Of a stretch of 64,000 bases of DNA, positions 46,201 through 53,896 are shown piece by piece (the stretch's first letter is position 1; each line of letters begins with the position of its first letter). The notes under the pieces are model-generated. The model had not been told where the DNA came from and made no database searches. It saw only the letters and a list, made by a program, of their open reading frames with translations. Origin of the DNA: Pseudomonas sp. R4-35-07. GTDB taxonomy: Bacteria > Pseudomonadota > Gammaproteobacteria > Pseudomonadales > Pseudomonadaceae. Where the stretch lies: contig NZ_CP027732.1 of assembly GCF_003852235.1 (NCBI RefSeq), positions 2,232,001 through 2,296,000 on the forward strand, written 5' to 3'. The position numbers and the translations under genes are program-made.

Positions 46201-46947
46201 ATCGAGATGGCTGGAATAATTTCGCGAAATAAGGTATTGAGAGGATATAGCATCCCCTAAAAATGCATCAGCTTGTCCAAAGGCGACTGCCGCGATAGCA
46301 TTTTCTGTCGATGTGAACACTTCTATGTTTGCTTGAGGAAACATCCGCCGAGCCGCAGCCTCACTAATATAGTCGGAGTCAATTGCCAAGCGAATACGCG
46401 CGACTTTATCGTCGAAAGACAGGCTAATGCCTATGCGGCCGATTAGAGCGAGTCGATCATCGAGGTAGTTGTTGCTCAGTGCCAAATCTATTCTATTTTT
46501 TTCTCTTCGATTAGCGCTGCCCAATAAATCTATTTCGCCAGTTTTCAGTGCTTCCACGGCTTCCATATGAGTAGCGTAACGGCGAACGTCCACGGTTACA
46601 CCAAGATAACCAGAAATTATCTGCATGTAATCTGCTGTGATACCCTCATAGTCACGATTGGAACTTGATATGTCCAACGGCGGATAATCAGGAAGCGACG
46701 TACCCAGTACCAAAGTCTTCTTTTTCTTTAGCCAGCGCCAACCGTTGTAGTCTAAATTTAACTTCTGGTGATCTTCATTGGTGTGGCTGAAGAGTTCTAA
46801 ATTGTCCACACGACTAGCATGGGCTTCTGGCCCGGCGAATAGCGCGATCCAAAGCGCCGCACAGATATTGAGCGACAGCGTCTTCCTGAATATGTATTTT
46901 GGTGTTGGTTTTTTTTTAATTTGCACGCTTAGGTGAATCGATTTCAT
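43270..46947 (-). CDS. BvgS/EvgS-type hybrid sensor histidine kinase
   Basis: This 1,225-aa unorthodox kinase starts with a signal peptide or N-terminal anchor ending GPEAHA. Two tandem periplasmic Venus-flytrap (SBP_bac_3) domains cover about 60-290 and 300-535. A membrane segment (SVVSTITLLTIALGWGIYL) and a PAS domain (about 590-710) follow. The HisKA motif is ATMSHEIRTPMNAI with His737, followed by the ATPase domain (GTGLGLMISRNL). The receiver (VIITDCNMPVMSG) has Asp1028, and the C-terminal HPt domain (LAHKIKGSA) has His1164. All phosphorelay residues are intact. The order equals Bordetella BvgS (1,238 aa) and E. coli EvgS. The likely partner is the LuxR-type regulator at 40255, by analogy with YsrS/YsrR of the Ysa T3SS. 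Confidence 0.93.
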   Translation of the reverse strand: MKSIHLSVQIKKKPTPKYIFRKTLSLNICAALWIALFAGPEAHASRVDNLELFSHTNEDHQKLNLDYNGWRWLKKKKTLVLGTSLPDYPPLDISSSNRDYEGITADYMQIISGYLGVTVDVRRYATHMEAVEALKTGEIDLLGSANRREKNRIDLALSNNYLDDRLALIGRIGISLSFDDKVARIRLAIDSDYISEAAARRMFPQANIEVFTSTENAIAAVAFGQADAFLGDAISSQYLISRNYSSHLDILDIAPPAQEGFSFAINADNPRLLNLINTALGAVPEQVKTEIQTRWSEKLLFTLQPLDLSADEKDWIKKNPVVNIAVSRYLAPVSYFDIHGNYFGITRDLLKLIERKTGLKFNIQPHPNIREMQESLKAGRVQIATDLPKNQENMQSFLFGRPYLIAPYALVVRNQSAYPDTLEALAGRTLSVAPGHALLPMLREHYPLIRLKNAENNFEALAWVEDGSVDATILPAPIASYNLRSRDNSLKIASIINSAPATASLSVLKGQGQLYAILDKTIRSIPPDVIDSVTNRWRTNAVIAPPSWRDYRQIIFKSVVSTITLLTIALGWGIYLRRQIMQRRAAERELSNQLHFMEALINGTPHPIYVRDLENRLLICNDSYVKSLSNEGDIARGLSSAKTSLERSAAYEKDCQTVLQTGQPLLRDREVYIAGRHQTIYHWMLPFSNSEGANQGLIGGWIDITERHLLLEELKQAKNDADEANRTKTTFLATMSHEIRTPMNAIIGLLELSLKRDKEKYDRSSIEVAYHSARGLLDLIGDILDIARIETGHLSLNQERANLKDLVESVIRVFSGLAKQKNLTLKLDINESINYDVLVDPLRFKQVLSNLISNAIKFTENGGVDVVVHSCLLADDQLQVEFSVNDTGIGISANDIARLFQPFTQIGGTRQHARSGTGLGLMISRNLCEMMGGQLELDSEIDQGTQAIGRLTLNVLEPRQEKKAEVLNSSAANPAPILGVLVVDDNYANRLLLSEQLIYLGHSVHLAENGAEGLALWKQKIFDVIITDCNMPVMSGYELAKAIRVIESAQNRVRSIILGFTANAQREERERCISAGMDDCLFKPVELDTLERFIKRSAIAIHDEINYSESNKFDLNTLEHLTGGDLNILKRVLDGLINSITDDLEELRRLNKNDNLRGLSELAHKIKGSARVVKVRSLIKHCEALEASCHLDPSDSNLPAVVLALDQAMVGLERDLIRQRKKHFE

Positions 46948-47122
46948 GGTAACCCCTCTACAAATGTAGAACAGTACTTGAATATTTGGATGGTTGAGGC
47001 TTTGTTGCAGGATCGCTTTTTGAAATACTACTATAGCCTATTGCTGTAGGTTTTGTGTGTATAGCGATGCCTTTCTTTTGAATTGGGAATTGTAACTTGG
47101 CCAGTATTTGAGGAGTAGTGTA

Positions 47123-47992
47123 ATGAGTGGTTTTGAGAGCGTTAGTGTTAGTAGCAGCGGGGAACAATTGGCGGTGCGAATTTATCCTAGCACATCAGTG
47201 ATCCCGGCACCTGTTCTGGTGCTGTGCCATGGGTTTTGTGGCATCCAGAACGTTGTTCTGCCTGAGTTTGCTTTCGCTTTTGCTCAGGCTGGCTACAATG
47301 TCATTACCTTTGACTATCGAGGTTTCGGTGAAAGTGGAGGTGAGCGCGGCAGGCTTCAGACCAAAATGCAGATAGAAGATATTCATGCCGTTGTTAACTG
47401 GGTAAGCCAGCAACCGTCATTTGATACGTCACGCATTGGTCTGTGGGGAACATCACTAGGTGGCTGTCATGTCATTACGGTTGGGGCGCAGAACCCGCTG
47501 GTCAAATGCATCATCAGCCAAACAGCCTTTGCTGACGGGGAAATATTAATCACTAGCGCAATGAGTATTAAAGAGGAAAGTAAGCTATTTTCGACATTAA
47601 ATCGGATGCAGGAGAAGAAAGAATCAAGCGGTAGGGAGTTATTTGTGCCTCCGTTAATGGTGCTGGATGATGAGCAGTCTCGAGTGTTTTTCGAAAAGCA
47701 TCAAAAGTTTAATCCTCAGCTAAATACAAAAATACCCTTTTTAACCGTCCGGGAAATCATAAACTACAAACCGGTTATCATGGCCATGAGCGTTCGTCAG
47801 CCTGTATTGGTTGTCGCTGCCGAACACGACATTGTTAATCCCCCGGATCAAGCAGTCCGATTGTATGAAGCGCTGCATGCTGAAAAGACAATCATTATGC
47901 TTGAAGGTGCTGGGCATTATGATGTCTATGAAGGTGACACTCATTTTAAAGTTTTAAGACATCAAATTAACTGGCTGGGAATGTATCTTTAA
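47123..47992 (+). CDS. Alpha/beta hydrolase
   Basis: This 289-aa alpha/beta-hydrolase fold protein has CHGFCG (oxyanion region), the nucleophile motif GTSLGG with Ser111, Asp in AEHDIVNPPD and His in GAGHYDVYEG, giving a complete triad. YRGFGESGGERG is the usual loop after strand 4. There is no signal peptide. AGGAG lies eight bases before the ATG at 47123. It lies 27 bp before the metalloprotease gene, so the two are probably co-transcribed. The substrate is unknown; it could be an esterase or peptidase, and an effector role cannot be excluded. Confidence 0.83.
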   Translation: MSGFESVSVSSSGEQLAVRIYPSTSVIPAPVLVLCHGFCGIQNVVLPEFAFAFAQAGYNVITFDYRGFGESGGERGRLQTKMQIEDIHAVVNWVSQQPSFDTSRIGLWGTSLGGCHVITVGAQNPLVKCIISQTAFADGEILITSAMSIKEESKLFSTLNRMQEKKESSGRELFVPPLMVLDDEQSRVFFEKHQKFNPQLNTKIPFLTVREIINYKPVIMAMSVRQPVLVVAAEHDIVNPPDQAVRLYEALHAEKTIIMLEGAGHYDVYEGDTHFKVLRHQINWLGMYL

Positions 47993-48019
47993 CCGCCACA
48001 CCTACAGCAAGGAAGAACT

Positions 48020-49102
48020 ATGGAACCTGTGGCTGCAATTAATGAGATTTTACTGAGTAACGAGCGGACTGTGATTGGGCGTGAAGATACTCGTAGATTT
48101 TTGCGTCTTGTAAGCGATGTGCATAATACCACTGCCGAATTAGTTTTTTCTGGTAAGACGCCGACCGTTGGTGCTACGATTTTTCGATTAGTTACTTTAG
48201 CGCTATCCTCAATATCGTTATCAGCAGGCTCTTGGTTAGGTCCGCCCGGAGCGCTTGCCACGCCATTATCGAACCCATTGTCAGACGATTTATTCAAAAC
48301 ACATATCGAATCTTTTGGGTTTGATGTTGTGTCAAAAGGCTTCGAGAGTCTAGAAGGGGCTAAGCGGGAATTTCTCACGCGAACTATTAATAACGGGATC
48401 TCTGTGGTTACTTCAGTAATAGAGTCTCTAAAAGGTATTGATGATCCGACATTTGATGCCAAGCTTACTGAGTGGGGAGTGGATCCCAGTATACGTCCGA
48501 GACTGTTGGAGAATTACAGAGCGATGCAGTCAATGTTGCTTTGGATGACGGAAGAGGGCGGGCAAGATATTTATCTTGTGGAACCGTATGACAATTCCGA
48601 TCCCACTGCCGCCATTAACTTGGTTCAAGACGGCGAGCAAAGGATTGCGTTTTCTCTACAATTCTTTAAGAAATGCGCCATTCCCGCTGTTAATGCGCTT
48701 TTGCATGAGGTGGCGCATCTCTGCTGTAATAAATTTGATTTCTATTATTTTTCTCGTGAAAAGTCTTGCTTGGATGATCAGTATGCTGAACTGCCTTTGC
48801 ATAGACAGATAAAAGATTTCGCCAGAGGTTTTGAGCAATCCTCCAAGCTTGTGGCAGAGCATATTGAAGGTGAGGAATTTCTTTCCGCTATTGCTCCCAA
48901 AGATAACACAAAGACGCTCACGCAACTTTATAATGAAGATGCTGACACCAAAGTAATGGTGAACTTTATGAATGCCGATTCGGTTAGCGCGTTGGCGATC
49001 GTTATTGCAGACTATAATTTACACCATGATGGCAATGTCCCTTTAAAGGAAACGTCATCCTTTAAATCTCCACCGGAAGCGGGTCTATATGTGGAGAGTT
49101 GA
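48020..49102 (+). CDS. Aspzincin-like zinc metalloprotease, candidate T3SS effector
   Basis: This 360-aa protein without a signal peptide has the zinc motif LLHEVAHL (His229, Glu230, His233). Eighteen residues after His233 comes SCLDDQYAELP, which resembles the D-x-x-Y of the aspzincin (M35) GTxDxxYG motif and would supply the third zinc ligand (Asp252). The N-terminal 180 residues are mostly helical and not recognised. Small metalloproteases such as NleC, NleD and PipA are known T3SS effectors, and this gene lies in the island. Secretion is inferred from context. AAGGAAG precedes the ATG; a terminator follows. Confidence 0.72.
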   Translation: MEPVAAINEILLSNERTVIGREDTRRFLRLVSDVHNTTAELVFSGKTPTVGATIFRLVTLALSSISLSAGSWLGPPGALATPLSNPLSDDLFKTHIESFGFDVVSKGFESLEGAKREFLTRTINNGISVVTSVIESLKGIDDPTFDAKLTEWGVDPSIRPRLLENYRAMQSMLLWMTEEGGQDIYLVEPYDNSDPTAAINLVQDGEQRIAFSLQFFKKCAIPAVNALLHEVAHLCCNKFDFYYFSREKSCLDDQYAELPLHRQIKDFARGFEQSSKLVAEHIEGEEFLSAIAPKDNTKTLTQLYNEDADTKVMVNFMNADSVSALAIVIADYNLHHDGNVPLKETSSFKSPPEAGLYVES

Positions 49103-49838
49103 GATTCGTTTCAATCATTGATTTGTAGGATCTCGCACTGTTTCGTAAGCAGTGCGAGCTGGTTTTGTTGCGGGTGGTACTAAGGATAACGAAGAGTCCG
49201 TAATACATCGGAGGTTTGGCTTAAAATAGCATCCGCTTATAGCGAGATATAAAAGTGGCGCCGAATTCCAAACGTCATACAGTTGCAGAGTTTGTATCGG
49301 TAGTTATTGTCATACCGCAATAGCTGCATGTGTAACTGGTTATCGAACCATAAAGGGCAAAAAATAGTTTTTTTTCGTGCAGAATCTCAGAGGTAAGAAA
49401 GTTCCTCGTCCGACGAGGAAGATTCTTGCCGCTGCATTGAGCGGTCTGATGTTGTGGTGCATCTCGATGTGAAAAAATTATAGACAGTTGGAACGAGCCC
49501 GTAGGCTAAAAGTGTGATCCAACCTATTTCTCATCGTGACTGCGTGGTTGTCCCTAACTTTGCCGCCGGAGCAGGTCTGGTTCCGGTTGGAGTAAAGCGT
49601 CGGGTAGCTCCCATGTGCCTTCCAGTCATTTAGTGCGTTCTTTAAGGGCATAAAGGAGCAATGCCTGTTTAAAAAGGCGCCCTGAATAATTCAGTAAGAA
49701 AATTTACTGTTGATATCTGCCGTTAGTAGTGAGAGAGCACATCAAGCATGTTTTACGAGAGCAATATTATGTGTTGCGATGATATGTTAAGGCTCGGCGA
49801 TTTTGAGTTTTATAATGGTACATTAAAAGAGGTTTGTT
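49103..49838. other. Intergenic region with terminator, hairpin and AT-rich promoter zone
   Basis: No gene is supported in this stretch. It starts with a terminator (separate entry), contains a second hairpin with arms TCCTCGT and ACGAGGA near 49404-49422, and becomes AT-rich before the adhesin gene. An open frame from 49748 overlapping the adhesin start has no ribosome site. The promoter of the adhesin gene is presumably in the last 200 bp. Confidence 0.5.
49132..49168 (+). terminator. Terminator after the metalloprotease gene
   Basis: CTCGCACTG (49132-49140) and CAGTGCGAG (49150-49158) form a perfect 9-bp stem with a nine-base loop, followed by CTGGTTTTGTT. It is 29 bp after the metalloprotease stop and would end the hydrolase-protease transcript. 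Confidence 0.75.
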
Positions 49839-50705
49839 GTGGTGATGCGTTCGATAGTATTAGCAGCGTTGATTTTTTTCTCACATCAGGCCTTAGCAAC
49901 CTGTAGCATAAGTGGTGCAGGCGAATTTAAACTTGGAAAGGATATAGCGCTTTCGAGTAATGTTCCTGTAGGTACTGTACTAAGTAGTCATCGTCAGGTT
50001 ATTACATACGGGGGGTGTCGGGCGGACGGGGTTGCATATTTGGAGGTGCCTCAAAAGCTACAAGTCGGAAGTGGACTATCAGTTGTTTTTTATTACGACG
50101 AGAAGCCAATAAATGGGACTACTGCAAGGCTGGGATTTTTCAATTCTCGCACCGCTAATCACTACTTTGTGTCTTTTGATTTGGTCCGCAGCGCGGGTCC
50201 TGTAGCGGCTGGTGATTTACATGCCGGCGGGATTCGGGCTAAACAGCTAGATTCTGATGGTGTCTCGCTAGGACCAGACCAACCAGGCGCAGTAATTGGT
50301 AGTGCTATTCTCGGAACGTGCGTTGTTACAACCCCAAATATACTTGTTCCTTTGCCGGCGGTAACCAGCTCTGAACTTTCTAGCATAGGCGCAACATTTG
50401 GTGAGGTATTCTTCACTATGGCTGTCAGCTGTAACAGCTCGAGTAAGGTATACGCCGAATTCACTGACTCGAACAATGTATCTAACAGTGGTGAGTCTTT
50501 GGAATTAGGAGCGGGCTCGACGGCAAAAGGGATTAGGTTTCAGATGTTGCTTGACGGCTCTTTGGTAAGGTATAAGCAAAGAAGGGGCTTGGGCGATATT
50601 CAGTCGGATGGCCTAATTCCCATGTCAGTTCGTTATATTCGAGACGGTAATCTCATTCCGGGTAGGGCTGTTGCGCAGTCTACTTATATAATCAGTTATG
50701 ATTAA
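49839..50705 (+). CDS. Fimbrial tip adhesin-like protein, orphan
   Basis: This 288-aa secreted protein has a signal peptide (SIVLAALIFFSHQALATCSI). The N-terminal about 140 residues look like a receptor-binding domain with Cys pairs. A pilin-type domain starts near TCVVTTPNILVPLPAV and ends IRDGNLIPGRAVAQSTYIISYD, the donor-strand-accepting fold of chaperone-usher subunits. No chaperone or usher gene is adjacent; the nearest locus begins 1.8 kb downstream. GTG at 39, GTG at 42 and ATG at 45 (49839-49845) are alternative starts; AGAGG best fits the first. Confidence 0.75.
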   Translation: MVMRSIVLAALIFFSHQALATCSISGAGEFKLGKDIALSSNVPVGTVLSSHRQVITYGGCRADGVAYLEVPQKLQVGSGLSVVFYYDEKPINGTTARLGFFNSRTANHYFVSFDLVRSAGPVAAGDLHAGGIRAKQLDSDGVSLGPDQPGAVIGSAILGTCVVTTPNILVPLPAVTSSELSSIGATFGEVFFTMAVSCNSSSKVYAEFTDSNNVSNSGESLELGAGSTAKGIRFQMLLDGSLVRYKQRRGLGDIQSDGLIPMSVRYIRDGNLIPGRAVAQSTYIISYD

Positions 50706-51331
50706 ATTCTTGACTAAGCCATCTTTTTTTCTCCAGGTGTTTCGAGAAAACCGCTGTCGAACAATAATAGAGCCGTTGAATGTGCTCTTTGAATGCGATA
50801 CTCAGTTGTGGTTGATGATTAAAATTGTAATGCCCCCTACACTCGTGCCTACTGCGATTTGTCAGTAAGCAATGGTGTTGGCGAGCCAATTAAAATTCAT
50901 ATATAAACTAAGCCGCGCTCTTTATTCTGCACTCTGTGTTGCTGCTGCAGTCAGCAAGGATGTTCATGGGGTGTTAGGAGGCGGATTGTAGGAGGGGCAT
51001 AGGGTTGCTGCCCCGCTGAAATAGTTTCTGCCATGGCGACGGCGGCAACCAGCTTTGGTGGTTAGATGCTTGGCTCCGATCGTTTATTGGGTGAGAGGGC
51101 CAAAGGCCCTCTCACCTTGTCCTATTTCCGGCGCTTTGATTTGGATAAATGAAATGGTATCTGCCTCCAATAATACCAGTCCACTTCCTTGCGCGCTAAA
51201 GTCTGCTACATTATCCGGACAAGTCATTTCCTTTTGGGGTGAAGTAAGGATAAAGGCGTTCGATATTTCACGAAGTTGTCCATCTGATTCAGCCTAATAT
51301 ACTGCTATTCGAAGCCGGATGCAGCGGTTCT
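50706..51331. other. Region without a supported gene; hairpin and leftward coding remnant
   Basis: No complete gene is seen. On the minus strand a 70-codon frame without a start reads like protein (ISNAFILTSPQKEMTCPDNV, GLVLLEADTISFIQIKAPEI) and stops at 51084. It may be a remnant of a gene cut upstream. A perfect 12-bp hairpin overlaps its end. Confidence 0.4.
51090..51116. terminator. Perfect 12-bp hairpin, possible terminator
   Basis: GGTGAGAGGGCC (51090-51101), loop AAA and GGCCCTCTCACC (51105-51116) form an uninterrupted 12-bp stem. There is no long T run on either side, so termination is uncertain; it could act in either direction. Confidence 0.5.
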
Positions 51332-52025
51332 TCAATCCCAGCGGGTCGTCGATTTTAGTGCTGCTGGCATTGATTCGACTGGCGCTCTTGGAATGGGCGG
51401 GGCGGGGTAAATAAAATCTAACGGGCTCATTTTGGGTCCATGTTCGCTCGTGTCATTAGGTGTGGGGTTCAGTCTTTCTCGAGTGAGCTTTATATCCTTA
51501 TCATAAAAAATGCTCTTAGCATGATCATCTTCTCTCATACAGCGTTTGTTCACAGCGCTGTCGTTGGCGGGCAGGGTTTCGATTGCTGGCTTGGATAGTG
51601 CCTTTACAGGTTGCTCAGGCCTAGCGCACTTGGAGTGTATAGTATTGTGGTGGTAAACATAATTTTTCTGACCTCTTGCTTGAAGCGCTGACCAGCTGTA
51701 TTCCCGTTTGAATTTCATCCCTATTAAACAGCTTGTATAATCGGCTGATTTTTCTGCTGGAGTCCGCATCGTTAATGTTTCTAAATCCTTGAGTAGTTCG
51801 GTTTTCCTCCTCAATGCCTTAGAATTTTGTGTATAAAGGATTTCGCGGATGTGTTTGACAAATTCTCTTGCTTCGTTTTTTTTCGCGGAGTTGTATAGCT
51901 TTATATGGCTGTTCCGTACTATTTTAATGGTTTTTTTTAAGTCCCCGCTTTTGACTCTTTGATTAACTATTGTTTTGGCTGTTAAGCTCGATATTGCATG
52001 ATGCTGATTTTTCGGATATTTTCAT
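51332..52025 (-). pseudogene. Unrecognised frameshifted gene remnant
   Basis: A leftward frame of about 230 codons stays open from about 52020 to the stop at 51332 but has no ATG, GTG or TTG before 51814. It is Lys/Asn-rich and helical (SGDLKKTIKIVRNSHIKLYN), then Pro-rich near the end (FIYPAPPIPRAPVESMPAA). In another frame an ATG at 52025 begins MKISEKSASCNIELNSQNNS and stops; a one-base shift would join it to the long frame. The join is a guess. It may be a dead secreted-protein gene or a 5'-truncated fragment. Confidence 0.4.
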
Positions 52026-52512
52026 AGAACGTCAAATAGTGATGGTTGTAGTTTGGTTTTCCGTATTTTGGCGTGAGAAAGTTTAGAGTTGCAATTTTCA
52101 GGTGTTTTAGGCCTTACAGGTGCGCTCAGTGGACCTTAGTATTGGGCTTGATACTAAATATACAATTTATGTAGGGGGCTTAATTTCAAAAAACGCTCTC
52201 AGGGTCTACGCATTTAGGGCCGGCACCGGTCGCCGGCTACCAGGCAATGTGGCCTACAAAACCTTAGAAGCCAGAGCAATTCGGACGGAGAGGGCATGCA
52301 GATTTTGGTGGGGAGCTAGAAGCAATTCATCCCGCTCCGAGAAAATTCTGGTCTAGGGCGAGCGAATTCTGACTTGAAATGAGAGCGTGCTGATGTGACG
52401 GGCTTACGGCCGAGTTTAAGATTTTCTGCCCTGTCAGGTATCGCAGCACCTAAATATCTGAAGGCTAAAAAACTCAGTTTATTCTAACTTGGCTATTGCG
52501 AGACCCGCATAA
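52026..52512. other. Region before the first chaperone-usher operon
   Basis: The rightward frame at 52120-52356 has no recognised domain or ribosome site and is not supported. The segment contains the AT-rich promoter zone of the fimbrial operon. No TTTC array like those at 14.8, 34.5 and 58.6 kb is present. Confidence 0.45.
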
Positions 52513-53046
52513 ATGAACTTCAAAGTGTTTTCTGTTGCTGTCTGTTTTGTCAGCCTAAATCTGCCCGTCCTTGCTCTCGCCGCCCAGACTGGACAGATCA
52601 ACATCACTGGCAGAATTATCGAAACGAGTTGCGTACTTGATGCTTCTTCCACCAATGTCAACGTTGTACTGCCGACCGTGGACAAAAGTCAGCTCGCTGG
52701 CGCTCAGAGCGCTACCGGTCGTACCGGCTTCACGCTGCAGGTGACCGACTGCCCGGAGGATGCCAAGGTTTCTGCTGCATTTCTGCCTGATTCCAATGTT
52801 AATCCCTACGGCAACTTGGTAAACAACGCTGTAAACAAAGCCTCCAACGTCGAGGTTCAACTGCTCGATCAAAATCATACCGTCATCAATATCAATACCG
52901 ATGACAATGCTTCCCAGGCTTCACGTGCCGTGGATATCAACGGAAAAGGCAGCTTGCAGTACTTCGCGCAGTACTTCTCCCAAGAGGGGAGCGCGGGTGG
53001 CGGTGATGTTTCCGTCATGGCCAATTTCATGCTGACCTACGAGTAA
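52513..53046 (+). CDS. Fimbrial major subunit (type 1 family)
   Basis: This 177-aa pilin has a signal peptide (FSVAVCFVSLNLPVLALAA) and a mature part that starts like type 1 pilins: GQINITGRIIETSCVLDASS. The paired Cys (SCV and DCP) form the usual disulfide, and the C-terminal penultimate-Tyr motif FMLTYE binds the chaperone. It is probably the shaft subunit of the first locus, followed by its chaperone (48 bp) and usher. Confidence 0.9.
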   Translation: MNFKVFSVAVCFVSLNLPVLALAAQTGQINITGRIIETSCVLDASSTNVNVVLPTVDKSQLAGAQSATGRTGFTLQVTDCPEDAKVSAAFLPDSNVNPYGNLVNNAVNKASNVEVQLLDQNHTVININTDDNASQASRAVDINGKGSLQYFAQYFSQEGSAGGGDVSVMANFMLTYE

Positions 53047-53094
53047 TCGACTCGCCCGGGGTGTTCACCTCGGGCACCACTGAGGTACCCCCTG

Positions 53095-53838
53095 ATGTCA
53101 CCTGTCTCCGCTCGACACTTGCCCTCTTTGATGGCAGGGCTGTTCCTTGCTGCATGCTCGATGTCCAGTGCTGTTGCCGGTGTCATGATCGATGGCACCC
53201 GTGTGATCTATTCCGCGAAGGAACGAGAAGTCACCGTAAAGCTGACCAACAAGGGCCAGAGCCCCGGGCTCCTGCAAGTCTGGATTGATCGTGGCGACGC
53301 CCAGAGCCGACTTCAAGATGCAGACGCGCCCTTTCTCGTTACGCCACCCATTTTCAGGTTGGACCCACAAAAAGGCCAGAGTGTACGCATTGTGTTCACC
53401 GGTGAAACGCTGCCTCAGGACAGGGAAAGCTTGTTTTGGTTCAACGCCCTGGAAATCCCACCTATTCCTCAAGGTGCCAGTGCTGGGGCGAACATGATGC
53501 AAATCGCTGTGCGTTCACGCCTGAAGATGTTCTATCGCCCGGTCGCTCTGTCCGGCGATGTTCGTAGCTCCGTGAGTCGGATGAAGTGGTCTGTGCAGCG
53601 AGTCGATAAGGGCTATGTCCTGCGCGGTGATAACCCGACGCCTTATCACCTGTCGTTTGGTGAGCTGTCAGTGAAGCAGGGCGACAAACGCTACGAAACC
53701 GGCGGCGGCATGATTGCTCCCTTCAGTCAGCAGGATTTTTCTCTCGCCGGTCATACCGGCAGTACTGGTGGCCAGGTGCTCTACCGCTGGATCGGTGATT
53801 TTGGCACCACCGCCGAACAGAGCATCACACTGAACTGA
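53095..53838 (+). CDS. Periplasmic fimbrial chaperone (PapD family)
   Basis: This 247-aa two-Ig-domain chaperone has a signal peptide ending SAVAGVMIDGTR. The first beta strand (GVMIDGTRVIYSAKEREVTV) is followed by the family signature ESLFWFNALEIPP and the conserved basic residues (RSRLKMFYRP) that hold the subunit C-terminus. It works with the usher encoded 58 bp downstream. Confidence 0.92.
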   Translation: MSPVSARHLPSLMAGLFLAACSMSSAVAGVMIDGTRVIYSAKEREVTVKLTNKGQSPGLLQVWIDRGDAQSRLQDADAPFLVTPPIFRLDPQKGQSVRIVFTGETLPQDRESLFWFNALEIPPIPQGASAGANMMQIAVRSRLKMFYRPVALSGDVRSSVSRMKWSVQRVDKGYVLRGDNPTPYHLSFGELSVKQGDKRYETGGGMIAPFSQQDFSLAGHTGSTGGQVLYRWIGDFGTTAEQSITLN

Positions 53839-53896
53839 AATTGACGAGCTGATGTGCCGACAGGTATCACCTCGATACGCGTGCTCAGGTAATCCC

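Noticed and set aside
46948..47122. TTTC array in the divergent region between the hybrid kinase and hydrolase genes
   Set aside because: Only isolated TTTC occurrences without 21-bp spacing are present, so autoregulation of the kinase through this array is not supported.
52120..52356. Rightward 78-codon open frame before the first fimbrial operon
   Set aside because: No ribosome site, no domain and an unlikely amino-acid composition.
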